In this document: piece after piece, positions 7,682 through 14,640 of the stretch
Position numbering within the stretch: the stretch's first letter is position 1
How the letters are laid out: every line of letters begins with the position of its first letter
Notes under the pieces: model-generated
The model's input: only the letters and a program-made list of their open reading frames with translations
The model's database searches: none
What the model was told of the DNA's origin: nothing
Program-made: the position numbers and the translations under genes
Origin: Bacillus sp. FJAT-26390
Lineage (GTDB): Bacteria > Bacillota > Bacilli > Paenibacillales > Paenibacillaceae
Assembly: GCF_001682865.1 (NCBI RefSeq)
Contig: NZ_MAQX01000036.1
Location: 62,001-126,000, forward strand
Direction of reading: 5' to 3'
DNA length: 64,000 nucleotides

Positions 7682-9109
7682 TTAGAACGAAATCGCTTTG
7701 CCGTCAACAGCCAGCATAGCTTCGCCCAGCGCCTCTGCTAACGTCGGGTGCGGATGGATCATTTGGCCGACTTCCCAAGGCGTTGCATTAAGCACGCCAG
7801 CCAGCGCGGCTTCGGAAATAAGATCCGTCGCATGCGCTCCAATCATATGGACGCCAACGATATCGTTTGTCTTGCGATCGGCAATTACCTTCACGAAGCC
7901 GTCCTTCTCGCCAAGCACAAGCGCTTTGCCAATCGCTTGAAAAGGAATTTTGCCCGTCTTAATGTCATGCCCTTTCGCGCGAGCGCCGTCCTCAGTTAAG
8001 CCATACGATGCAATCTCTGGCCGTGAGTAGATGCATCTAGGAATCAAATGCGCCTCGATGGCAGCCGGCTTCTGGCCGCTAATATGCTCCGCCGCGATTA
8101 AACCCTCATGGGCAGCAGCATGCGCTAGCTGAACGCCGCCGATTACATCGCCTATTGCGTAAATATGAGGCTCGCTCGTTTGCCCGAATGCATTTACCTC
8201 AATCGCGCCATTAACCGTGCGAATATCTGTATTTTCAAGGCCGATTCCTTCAACGTTTGGCTGACGCCCAACAGAAACGAGCAGCTTCTCCGCATTCAGA
8301 ACGACATCACCGTCCTGCGTGGCAGCTACAATGGAAACCTCGCCGTTTTCGCCTTTATATTGATCCGTTTGAAGCTGAACGCCTGTCAGAACGCGAACGC
8401 CGCGTCCCTTAAGCACTCTGGTCAGCTCAGCGGAAACCTCCGTGTCTTCGCCAGGCAGCAAGCGGGAGCCTGCTTCCACCAGCGTCACCTGAACGCCAAA
8501 ATCCTGCAGCAGCGACGTCCACTCTACTCCGATTACGCCTCCGCCTACAATAATGATGGATTTAGGAAGCTTGTCCATCACAAGCGCCTCATCGCTAGAC
8601 AAAATATATTCACCGTCCGGCGTCAAGCCCGGCAAATGACGCGGTCTGGAACCAGTCGCAATAATCAAATTGGTTGACACGACGGATTCCATTTCTCCAT
8701 CCGGCAGCTCAACAGCTAACGAGCCGCTTTTTGGCGAGAAAATGGAAGGCCCAATGACTCTGCCCTTGCCTTGAATAATCTGGATGCCATTTTTTTTCAT
8801 TAAGCTTTGTAGTCCACGGTATAACTGCTCTACCGTTTGATCCTTACGTAGCTGGACTTTATCATAATCGAGTGAAATAGCTCCTTCTGCAACTTGAATG
8901 CCGTATGAGCTCGCCTCGAGAAGCGTTGAATATACCTCCGCGCTGCGAAGCAGCGACTTGCTTGGAATACAACCTTTATGTAAGCATGTGCCTCCGAGCT
9001 TATCCATTTCGACTATCGCTACCGACTTGCCTAGCTGAGCTGCTCGAATCGCAGCTGTATAGCCGCCAGGGCCGCCTCCAAGAACTGCTACGTCCACCTG
9101 TATAGCCAT
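7682..9109 (-). CDS. lpdV: Dihydrolipoyl dehydrogenase (E3)
   Basis: FAD flavoprotein that reoxidises dihydrolipoyl groups of E2 with NAD+. The start was set at the ATG at 9109 (MAIQVDVAVLGGG), which has AAGGGA about 8 nt upstream; the frame stays open to 9193 but the extra residues are not family-like. Seen are the FAD site GGGPGG, redox-active Cys42 and Cys47 (GGTCLHKGCIPSKS), the NAD site VGGGVIGVEW, and the C-terminal HPHPTLAEALGEA with the catalytic His. 475 residues, typical. First gene of the bkd-like cluster; no ptb, buk or bcd genes are present. Confidence 0.92.
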   Translation of the reverse strand: MAIQVDVAVLGGGPGGYTAAIRAAQLGKSVAIVEMDKLGGTCLHKGCIPSKSLLRSAEVYSTLLEASSYGIQVAEGAISLDYDKVQLRKDQTVEQLYRGLQSLMKKNGIQIIQGKGRVIGPSIFSPKSGSLAVELPDGEMESVVSTNLIIATGSRPRHLPGLTPDGEYILSSDEALVMDKLPKSIIIVGGGVIGVEWTSLLQDFGVQVTLVEAGSRLLPGEDTEVSAELTRVLKGRGVRVLTGVQLQTDQYKGENGEVSIVAATQDGDVVLNAEKLLVSVGRQPNVEGIGLENTDIRTVNGAIEVNAFGQTSEPHIYAIGDVIGGVQLAHAAAHEGLIAAEHISGQKPAAIEAHLIPRCIYSRPEIASYGLTEDGARAKGHDIKTGKIPFQAIGKALVLGEKDGFVKVIADRKTNDIVGVHMIGAHATDLISEAALAGVLNATPWEVGQMIHPHPTLAEALGEAMLAVDGKAISF

Positions 9110-9245
9110 AACTATCATTCCCTTCATAATTGCCTTCAATATATGCTGGTGAAGCCTGTTCTTTTTTTGCCCAATCGCATTGTAACATGACATTCATTCC
9201 TATTGTACCTGTTTTTACCCGCGATGGCATCGTCCTTTTACGAAA

Positions 9246-9274
9246 TAGACACTATCCGCGTAAAAAGGTATGAT
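9246..9274 (+). promoter_or_regulatory. Sigma-A promoter of yqzF
   Basis: TAGACA (9246-9251), a 17-nt spacer and TATGAT (9269-9274), 44 bp before the ATG. Each box has one mismatch to consensus. Confidence 0.6.
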
Positions 9275-9317
9275 AGAGCTAACTGTATATTTTGACCGAT
9301 AAGGAGACACCGTATTT

Positions 9318-9611
9318 ATGAAATTAGTTGCTGCCCGTTTTATCGCAATCCTCATGCTTGTAATTCCCGGTCTGCTCGCTTGCTTTGGTTTTCTCAAAAT
9401 GAAAGATTCCGTCTTTGTTTATTTCTCCGATTTCGGAAATGAAGCCATCACTCCCGATTTTGATTGGCTGAAATTTCTGCTCGGATTTATTATGTTTGCC
9501 GCAGGCGCTGGGTTTATCGCTGGCTGGACCTTTTTCCGCGATCGCAAACGAAACTATGTGGCACCGCGCTTTAAGCAAAAACGCCCACGTCCGCCTAAGC
9601 CTCAGAGCTAA
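9318..9611 (+). CDS. yqzF: DUF2627 membrane protein (YqzF)
   Basis: 97-residue protein with two membrane segments (about 6-26 and 50-75) joined by a short loop, and a basic Pro/Lys-rich tail. The second helix ends in FFRDRKRNYVAPRF, matching the RDRKRNKVQPRF box of B. subtilis YqzF. yqzF also borders the bkd operon in B. subtilis. Function is unknown. The ATG at 9318 follows AAGGAGA. It is divergent from the E3 gene and ends in a shared terminator. Confidence 0.8.
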   Translation: MKLVAARFIAILMLVIPGLLACFGFLKMKDSVFVYFSDFGNEAITPDFDWLKFLLGFIMFAAGAGFIAGWTFFRDRKRNYVAPRFKQKRPRPPKPQS

Positions 9612-9644
9612 TACGATTATGTGTGATATTACTTCTTTAGCGTA

Positions 9645-9694
9645 TAAAACCGCAGGCACGGATCCCATTTGATCCTCGCTCAGCGGTTTTTTTG
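9645..9694. terminator. Bidirectional terminator between yqzF and coaD-like gene
   Basis: AAACCGC (9647-9653) pairs with GCGGTTT (9683-9689), with an inner GGATC/GATCC stem. A T-run follows on the plus strand; on the minus strand AAAACCGC gives a shorter T-run. It sits between two convergent genes. Confidence 0.7.
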
Positions 9695-10171
9695 TTAATC
9701 CTCGTATTCAAGCATTTTCATATACGCTTTAGGCACCATGTACGAAGCAGCCAGCTCTGTCTTATCGGACATCAGAAACATTCGGACAAGTGAGCTGCTC
9801 GTTTGCATGTAATGCGTGTAGGGAGACAAATAAATCGTATCAGCCATCGTCGTATTACGAATGTATTGCTCAAGCTGAAGCTCATATTCGAGATCCGTTG
9901 CATTGCGTATACCCCGAATAACAACGTTGATATCATGCTCGTTAATGTAATCCGCTACGATGCCCTCATACGGGATAATTTGAATTTTTTCATCCTGCGG
10001 TACAGACAAAGCGACAAGCTCCGTCCGTTGGTCTATCGTAAAATGATGCCTCTTCGACCTGTTATTGGCGACGATAATATGAACCTCGCTAAATAGTTGG
10101 AATGCCCTCTCGATTACCGATACGTGTCCAAGCGTAATGGGGTCAAAGCTACCTGCATACACAGCTCTCAT
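9695..10171 (-). CDS. coaD: Phosphopantetheine adenylyltransferase-like protein (CoaD family)
   Basis: CoaD makes dephospho-CoA from 4'-phosphopantetheine and ATP. 158 residues, normal for the family. Nucleotidyltransferase motifs are intact: AGSFDPITLGH (with the HxGH-type His), NNRSKR, RGIRNATDLEYELQ, and TSSSLV near the C-terminus. The last third (MSDKTELAASYMVP) diverges from usual CoaD. The housekeeping coaD of Bacillus lies beside rsmD, not here, so this may be a second copy; the window alone cannot decide. The start at 10171 has GAGGTGATTAG upstream. Confidence 0.8.
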   Translation of the reverse strand: MRAVYAGSFDPITLGHVSVIERAFQLFSEVHIIVANNRSKRHHFTIDQRTELVALSVPQDEKIQIIPYEGIVADYINEHDINVVIRGIRNATDLEYELQLEQYIRNTTMADTIYLSPYTHYMQTSSSLVRMFLMSDKTELAASYMVPKAYMKMLEYED

Positions 10172-10306
10172 CTAATCACCTCGAATGGTTTAGTTTACAT
10201 TGCGATAACGCTTTTCGTATAAAATTACAATTCGCACTATTTCATTTTATCATTCCGTAATACAACTTCACTATGATTAGAACATCAAAAGAAACGAGGT
10301 GCGCAA

Positions 10307-10474
10307 ATGAAAATCGTGTTCGACGTTACCGTAGACGGTAAAGTAAAAGAAACTATTCAACCGCAAAGCCAGCGCTTAAATGAAATTCGCAGCTTTATCA
10401 AAACGGAAGCATCCGGTCTAATCCAAAAATACGGCAGCAACGTTTATATAAACCGCAGAGTGGTTTACAACTGA
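10307..10474 (+). CDS. Unrecognised 55-residue protein
   Basis: MKIVFDVTVDGKVKETIQP onward, ending in NVYINRRVVYN. Not recognised. It is hydrophilic with alternating beta-strand-like residues and no signal or membrane segment. AACGAGGTG lies about 7 nt before the ATG, and a good terminator begins at its stop codon, so expression is plausible. It lies between coaD-like and eis-like genes, divergent from the former. Confidence 0.65.
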   Translation: MKIVFDVTVDGKVKETIQPQSQRLNEIRSFIKTEASGLIQKYGSNVYINRRVVYN

Positions 10475-10497
10475 GGCATCCTACGATAGCCTTTTTT
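10474..10497 (+). terminator. Terminator of the 55-residue gene
   Basis: AGGCATC pairs with GATaGCCT (one bulged A) around a CTAC loop, followed by TTTTTTG. Confidence 0.65.
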
Positions 10498-10745
10498 GTT
10501 TTAGCGAAGAGAACTGAAATGACCAACTCGAGCTTAGCTCCCCTCCAACCATGCCTCGTATAATCATCCTTAATTTAAGTAACTTTAGCTTGTAAAGTCA
10601 AGTTTTCTTCCCACTCGCCCATCTAATTATAAGTATTACATGAATAATGTCACTTGGTCCCGCTCACTCCGAGGGCCTGATTTGTTCGTATTCCAGCTGC
10701 ATGGTAAACTGTTGGATATGCTTGAATAAATGGAGGTAATAACCG

Positions 10746-11966
10746 ATGAGTCGCCGGAAATTGCAAGATAGACTCAAGTTGAAAAATGTAGAAACCGTAC
10801 ATGGCGAGCAATTCAACAATTTGCTGCGTTATGTTTTTCAAGTAACCAACCGCGATTTGCAAACCTTCGGCTGGGAAAATAGGGAGATAGCGCAATCCAA
10901 GATTCCGGTTCTCAAGCATGCTGACGTTCTGGGCTGGTTTGATGGCGAAAAGCTCATTTCACAGCTTGCCGTTTACCCGTTCCAAGTGAACATTTTTGGA
11001 CACATTTATGATATGGGCGGACTAACCGGCGTTGGAACCTACCCTGAGTATGCCAATTTGGGATTAATGAATAAGTTGATGCTTACGGCTTTAAGTAAAA
11101 TGAGGGATCGGAGGCAGTCCATCTCGTACCTCTATCCGTATTCCATCCCCTATTATAGACGCAAGGGCTGGGAGATCATTTCCGATAAAATCTCATTTGA
11201 AGTTCCTGATACCCAATTGCCAAAGCTCAAAAACGTGCCGGGCAACGTGGAACGCGTAACAATTGAGCATCCTGATATTAAAACGATCTATAAGCAGTTT
11301 GCACTGCTTCATCATGGAGCTATGCTGCGCAATGAGCTTGCTTGGGAAGAATATTTGCGTTGGGATCTCGACGATATGACTGTAGCGATTTACTATGACA
11401 GCAGTGATACGCCAATGGGTTATCTGCTGTATTGGATAGCTGAAGAAATATTTTATATCAAAGAGATGGTTTACATTATTGAAGAGGCTCGGACAGGGCT
11501 ATGGAATTTTATCAGCGCCCATTTCTCCATGATCACGCTTGTCAAAGGGGACATCTATAAGGATGAACCGCTTGCTTTCCTATTAGACGATGGGGATATT
11601 AAGGAAACCATTGCCCCTTACTATATGGCACGGATAGTGGATATCGTTTTGTTCATTGAGCAATATCCGTTCTTGAGTCAAGAGAAGGAATGCAGGCTCG
11701 TTATGAACCTGCATGATCCCATGCTGGAATGGAATCAAGGTATATTCACCTTAACGGTTGATACATCCGGCAAAGGAACCTTGCAGCAAGGGGGCCTCGA
11801 CGCAACCGTTGTCATCGACATCCCTACGCTCACTACCATGTTAATGGGTTACAAGCGACCAACTTACCTCGCTCGCATCGGACGGATGCAGGCTAATGAC
11901 GCCTCTATCCGCATGCTTGAGCAGCTGATTCATCAGGAGCATCCGTATTTTTCGGATTATTTCTAA
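10746..11966 (+). CDS. Eis-like GNAT-family N-acetyltransferase
   Basis: 406 residues, the length of the Eis group (two GNAT-like regions plus a C-terminal sterol-carrier-like domain). The N-terminal GNAT acetyl-CoA region contains TGVGTYPEYANLGLMNKLM, and LYPYSIPYYRRKGWE matches the Eis substrate-loop region. The C-terminal part (GTLQQGGLDATVVIDI...LTTMLMGY) is the carrier-like domain. It probably acetylates amines; the substrate is unknown. GGAGGT lies about 9 nt before the ATG. It is followed by a strong bidirectional terminator shared with spo0A. Confidence 0.8.
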   Translation: MSRRKLQDRLKLKNVETVHGEQFNNLLRYVFQVTNRDLQTFGWENREIAQSKIPVLKHADVLGWFDGEKLISQLAVYPFQVNIFGHIYDMGGLTGVGTYPEYANLGLMNKLMLTALSKMRDRRQSISYLYPYSIPYYRRKGWEIISDKISFEVPDTQLPKLKNVPGNVERVTIEHPDIKTIYKQFALLHHGAMLRNELAWEEYLRWDLDDMTVAIYYDSSDTPMGYLLYWIAEEIFYIKEMVYIIEEARTGLWNFISAHFSMITLVKGDIYKDEPLAFLLDDGDIKETIAPYYMARIVDIVLFIEQYPFLSQEKECRLVMNLHDPMLEWNQGIFTLTVDTSGKGTLQQGGLDATVVIDIPTLTTMLMGYKRPTYLARIGRMQANDASIRMLEQLIHQEHPYFSDYF

Positions 11967-11971
11967 AAATA

Positions 11972-12022
11972 AAAATACCACTTATTTACGGTTTGAAGTA
12001 ACCAATAAATAAGTGGTATTTT
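11972..12022. terminator. Strong bidirectional terminator between eis-like gene and spo0A
   Basis: Perfect 17-bp stem (11972-11988 with 12006-12022) around a 17-nt loop. A-rich and T-rich flanks lie on both sides, between two convergent genes. Confidence 0.9.
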
Positions 12023-12076
12023 TTATTTTTGTTTAGAAGTTTATTGGATAAAACAAATCCGCTAATCTTCCCCCTT

Positions 12077-12889
12077 TCAGCTGACTTTATGCTCAATCCG
12101 CAGCTTATCAGCCACCATTGCGATAAACTCGCTGTTAGTAGGCTTCGATTTGCTGATGTTGATTGTGTAGCCGAACAGATGAGAGATGCTGTCGATGTTG
12201 CCGCGTGTCCATGCCACCTCAATGGCGTGGCGGATAGCGCGTTCAACGCGGGAAGGCGTTGTTTTGAATTTTTCGGCAATGGCCGGATAAAGCGTTTTTG
12301 TAATCGCACCCAAAATTTCGATGTTGTTGTAAACCATCGTAATGGCTTCGCGCAAGTATTGATACCCTTTAATATGAGCAGGCACTCCGATTTCATGAAT
12401 GATGCTCGTAATATTGGCATCCAGGTTTTTGCCTTTGGCGATTGGCACTACATTAGACTTCAAGGAGGAGGAGCCAGTCGTAAAGCTTCCCGTTGAGGAA
12501 TACGTAGGATTGCCAACGAGCTGACGAATCCGATTTGCTAAAATATCCATGTCAAACGGTTTCAAAATATAATAAGACGCACCGAGTTGTACCGCTTTCT
12601 GAGTGATGTTCTCTTGACCGAATGCGGTTAACATAATAATCTTGGGCATTGGAGATATGTTAATTTCCTTCAGACGCTCAAGAACACCTAGTCCGTCTAA
12701 ATGAGGCATAATAATATCAAGGATAAGAACATCTGGAACCTTTCTTGTTTCCTCCAAATGTCTTAGAACCTCTTCTCCATTATACGCGACACCACTTACA
12801 CTCATATCACTTTGTTCGGATATGTATTCCGATAACAGGTTAGTAAATTCACGGTTGTCATCTGCTAATAATACTTCGATCTTATGCAA
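12077..12889 (-). CDS. spo0A: Sporulation master regulator Spo0A
   Basis: Response regulator that starts sporulation when phosphorylated. Receiver domain (1-120): acidic pair LLADDNRE, phospho-acceptor Asp58 in LILDIIMPHLDGL, Thr/Lys switch residues in LTAFGQE and YILKPFD. The C-terminal DNA-binding domain has the recognition helix TPSRVERAIRHAIEVAW. The TTG at 12889 (MHKIEVLLADD) has GGGAGGA 7 nt upstream and aligns with B. subtilis Spo0A (270 against 267 residues). The frame is open from an ATG at 12958, but that form would begin before a sigma-H-like promoter and add 23 unrelated residues. Three 0A-box-like sites lie upstream. It is followed by a terminator. Confidence 0.97.
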   Translation of the reverse strand: MHKIEVLLADDNREFTNLLSEYISEQSDMSVSGVAYNGEEVLRHLEETRKVPDVLILDIIMPHLDGLGVLERLKEINISPMPKIIMLTAFGQENITQKAVQLGASYYILKPFDMDILANRIRQLVGNPTYSSTGSFTTGSSSLKSNVVPIAKGKNLDANITSIIHEIGVPAHIKGYQYLREAITMVYNNIEILGAITKTLYPAIAEKFKTTPSRVERAIRHAIEVAWTRGNIDSISHLFGYTINISKSKPTNSEFIAMVADKLRIEHKVS

Positions 12890-12949
12890 GTTGTAGTCCT
12901 CCCTTAAATGATGTTGATGTTTTTCGCTCACTAGTTGTCTGCTTAAAGT

Positions 12950-12974
12950 TTTCGACATGTGAAGTTGAATTCCT
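12950..12974 (-). promoter_or_regulatory. Sigma-H-like promoter of spo0A
   Basis: On the minus strand, AGGAATT (12974-12968), a 13-nt spacer and CGAAA (12954-12950) match the sigma-H pattern (AGGAnnT, 12-14 nt, nGAAT) with one mismatch at the end of the -10. Transcripts from here would start inside the upstream extension, which supports the TTG start. Confidence 0.45.
12951..12957 (-). promoter_or_regulatory. 0A box (Spo0A-binding site) 1
   Basis: TGTCGAA on the minus strand, a perfect core match to the 0A box. It overlaps the -10 of the sigma-H-like promoter. Confidence 0.5.
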
Positions 12975-12976
12975 CC

Positions 12977-12983
12977 TGTCGAA
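12977..12983 (+). promoter_or_regulatory. 0A box (Spo0A-binding site) 2
   Basis: TGTCGAA on the plus strand, just upstream of the sigma-H-like -35 and in opposite orientation to box 1. Confidence 0.5.
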
Positions 12984-13061
12984 AATTATTTTTCTTTATT
13001 TTTTTACTGCGTTTCGATATAATTAAAAATTTATTACAGTTACCGATTCCGTTCGTTCTTC

Positions 13062-13068
13062 TTCGACA
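13062..13068 (-). promoter_or_regulatory. 0A box (Spo0A-binding site) 3
   Basis: TGTCGAA on the minus strand, about 90 bp upstream of the sigma-H-like promoter. Together the three sites suggest autoregulation, as known for B. subtilis spo0A. Confidence 0.45.
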
Positions 13069-13121
13069 AAATTCATCGCTGATTTGTACTGCCGCGCGTT
13101 TTTTAGTTTAATCGAAAACAT

Positions 13122-13166
13122 AATAAAAACGTCTGCCTCAGCCCACAATCAGCTTTAGCAGACGTC
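13122..13166 (-). terminator. Terminator of spoIVB
   Basis: ACGTCTGC (13129-13136) pairs with GCAGACGT (13158-13165). On the minus strand it is followed by TTTTTATT. It separates spoIVB from the spo0A control region. Confidence 0.65.
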
Positions 13167-13188
13167 CTTTAAATAGCTTTTTTCAACT

Positions 13189-14517
13189 TTAAGCAGCCTT
13201 GTCTACTCGGCCATTAGCCGATTTGAGCAACACGCCCGCATCCTGCAGCATCCACTCAATGAAGCAACCATATCCCGATGAAGGATCGTTTACGAAAACG
13301 TGAGTTACAGCCCCCACTAATTTTCCGTCTTGGATTATCGGACTGCCTGACATCCCTTGAACGATTCCGCCTGTTTTGCTTAGCAGACGTTTATCCGTAA
13401 TTTTAATGACCATTCCTTTTGTCGCTGGACCGGTTTGCTTCGATACATGAACAATCTCAATATCAAATCGCTCAACCTTCTGTCCATTTACAACAGTCAA
13501 AATTTGCGCTGGCCCTTCTTTGACATCTTCGGCAAAGGCTACCGGCAAAGATTTATCGCTGTAGCTATGCGTAGGAACTTCATTCATTTTGCCGAAAATG
13601 CCAAACGGAGTATTACGCTCTACATTACCCAATATTTTGCTTTCTTTCACAAAATGCGCTCTTTTTTCTCCCGGCTCGCCATTTTGGCTCTTGTTAATGG
13701 ACGTCACGCTTGATTGTAATATTTGACCTTCGCCTACATCTATCGGCGTTTGGGTATCCATGTCTGTGATGACATGTCCCAGCGCCCCATACACGCCTTG
13801 ATCTGGAGCATAAAAGGTTAATGTGCCAACACCTGCTGCTGAGTCACGAATATACAAGCCAAGCCGCCATGCTTTATCCTCTGCATCAAAAACGGGATTC
13901 AGAAGCGTCTTGTTCAGTTGCCCGTCACGTTTATAAGTGACTTCAAGCGGCTTCTTGTCGGTGCCAGCCTTCTCGCTTAGCTCCGCAACCCTGTGGACTT
14001 GATTAATGCTTGTCCCATCGATTTTGACAATCAAATCGCCTAGCCGCAAACCTGCGGCTTCACCAGGCGACTGTTTCATGCCGTCGCTGCCTGCAACCTG
14101 ATGATGGCCTACAACTAAGATGCCTGAGGATTTGACTTTAACTCCAATCGTTTGCCCACCTGGAATAACGCGTAAATCAGGCACAACATTAACTTTTACA
14201 GTCTTGAATGGAATTTTACCAAATAATTTCACTTTCATCTTGGTTTGACCGCTTTGACTAGGCTGCAATGACAGTGGTTCGTTCAAATTTACGGATAATG
14301 AATGGCTTTTTGATCCGTTAATCTGAAGCATTTGAGGATCGACCGTTACTTCTGCATGAACGGGCACTCCGTATTGTAGTCGTTTCAGTTGCCCGGAGAA
14401 TAAACGAAGTTCATTCGGGATTGCGGCAAAGTGTTGAAACGGGGTGGAGCTTCCGATCATGCAAATGAAGAAAACGAGAACTAGGCCAAACCATCGCTTC
14501 CTTTTACTGGAGTTCAA
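13189..14517 (-). CDS. spoIVB: SpoIVB serine peptidase of the sigma-K checkpoint
   Basis: Forespore-secreted protease that cleaves SpoIVFA and triggers pro-sigma-K processing in the mother cell. Domains in order: N-terminal membrane anchor (WFGLVLVFFICMIG), a PDZ domain (about residues 130-200, GEAAGLRLGDLIVKIDG) and an S55 peptidase domain with the His motif YGALGHVITD and the catalytic Ser in VQGMSGSPIIQDGK. 442 residues. The TTG at 14517 has GGGAG 10 nt upstream; a GTG at 14526 is in frame but too close to that site. It sits directly upstream of spo0A, as in B. subtilis. Confidence 0.95.
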   Translation of the reverse strand: MNSSKRKRWFGLVLVFFICMIGSSTPFQHFAAIPNELRLFSGQLKRLQYGVPVHAEVTVDPQMLQINGSKSHSLSVNLNEPLSLQPSQSGQTKMKVKLFGKIPFKTVKVNVVPDLRVIPGGQTIGVKVKSSGILVVGHHQVAGSDGMKQSPGEAAGLRLGDLIVKIDGTSINQVHRVAELSEKAGTDKKPLEVTYKRDGQLNKTLLNPVFDAEDKAWRLGLYIRDSAAGVGTLTFYAPDQGVYGALGHVITDMDTQTPIDVGEGQILQSSVTSINKSQNGEPGEKRAHFVKESKILGNVERNTPFGIFGKMNEVPTHSYSDKSLPVAFAEDVKEGPAQILTVVNGQKVERFDIEIVHVSKQTGPATKGMVIKITDKRLLSKTGGIVQGMSGSPIIQDGKLVGAVTHVFVNDPSSGYGCFIEWMLQDAGVLLKSANGRVDKAA

Positions 14518-14640
14518 TGATTTCACGCTCCCTGTTATTCCATCGCATGACGTAGAAGGCTAAGTCGCCATTGGCGTACCTTTAAGTTACCCTCACCCGG
14601 TCGTTTTATGTCCGCAAAAACATTCCCTAATTGGCTTCCA

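Noticed and set aside
9110..9240. Sigma-L (-12/-24) promoter for the bkd-like cluster
   Set aside because: B. subtilis bkd uses sigma-L, but no GG-N10-GC element was found upstream of the E3 gene, and no BkdR gene is present.
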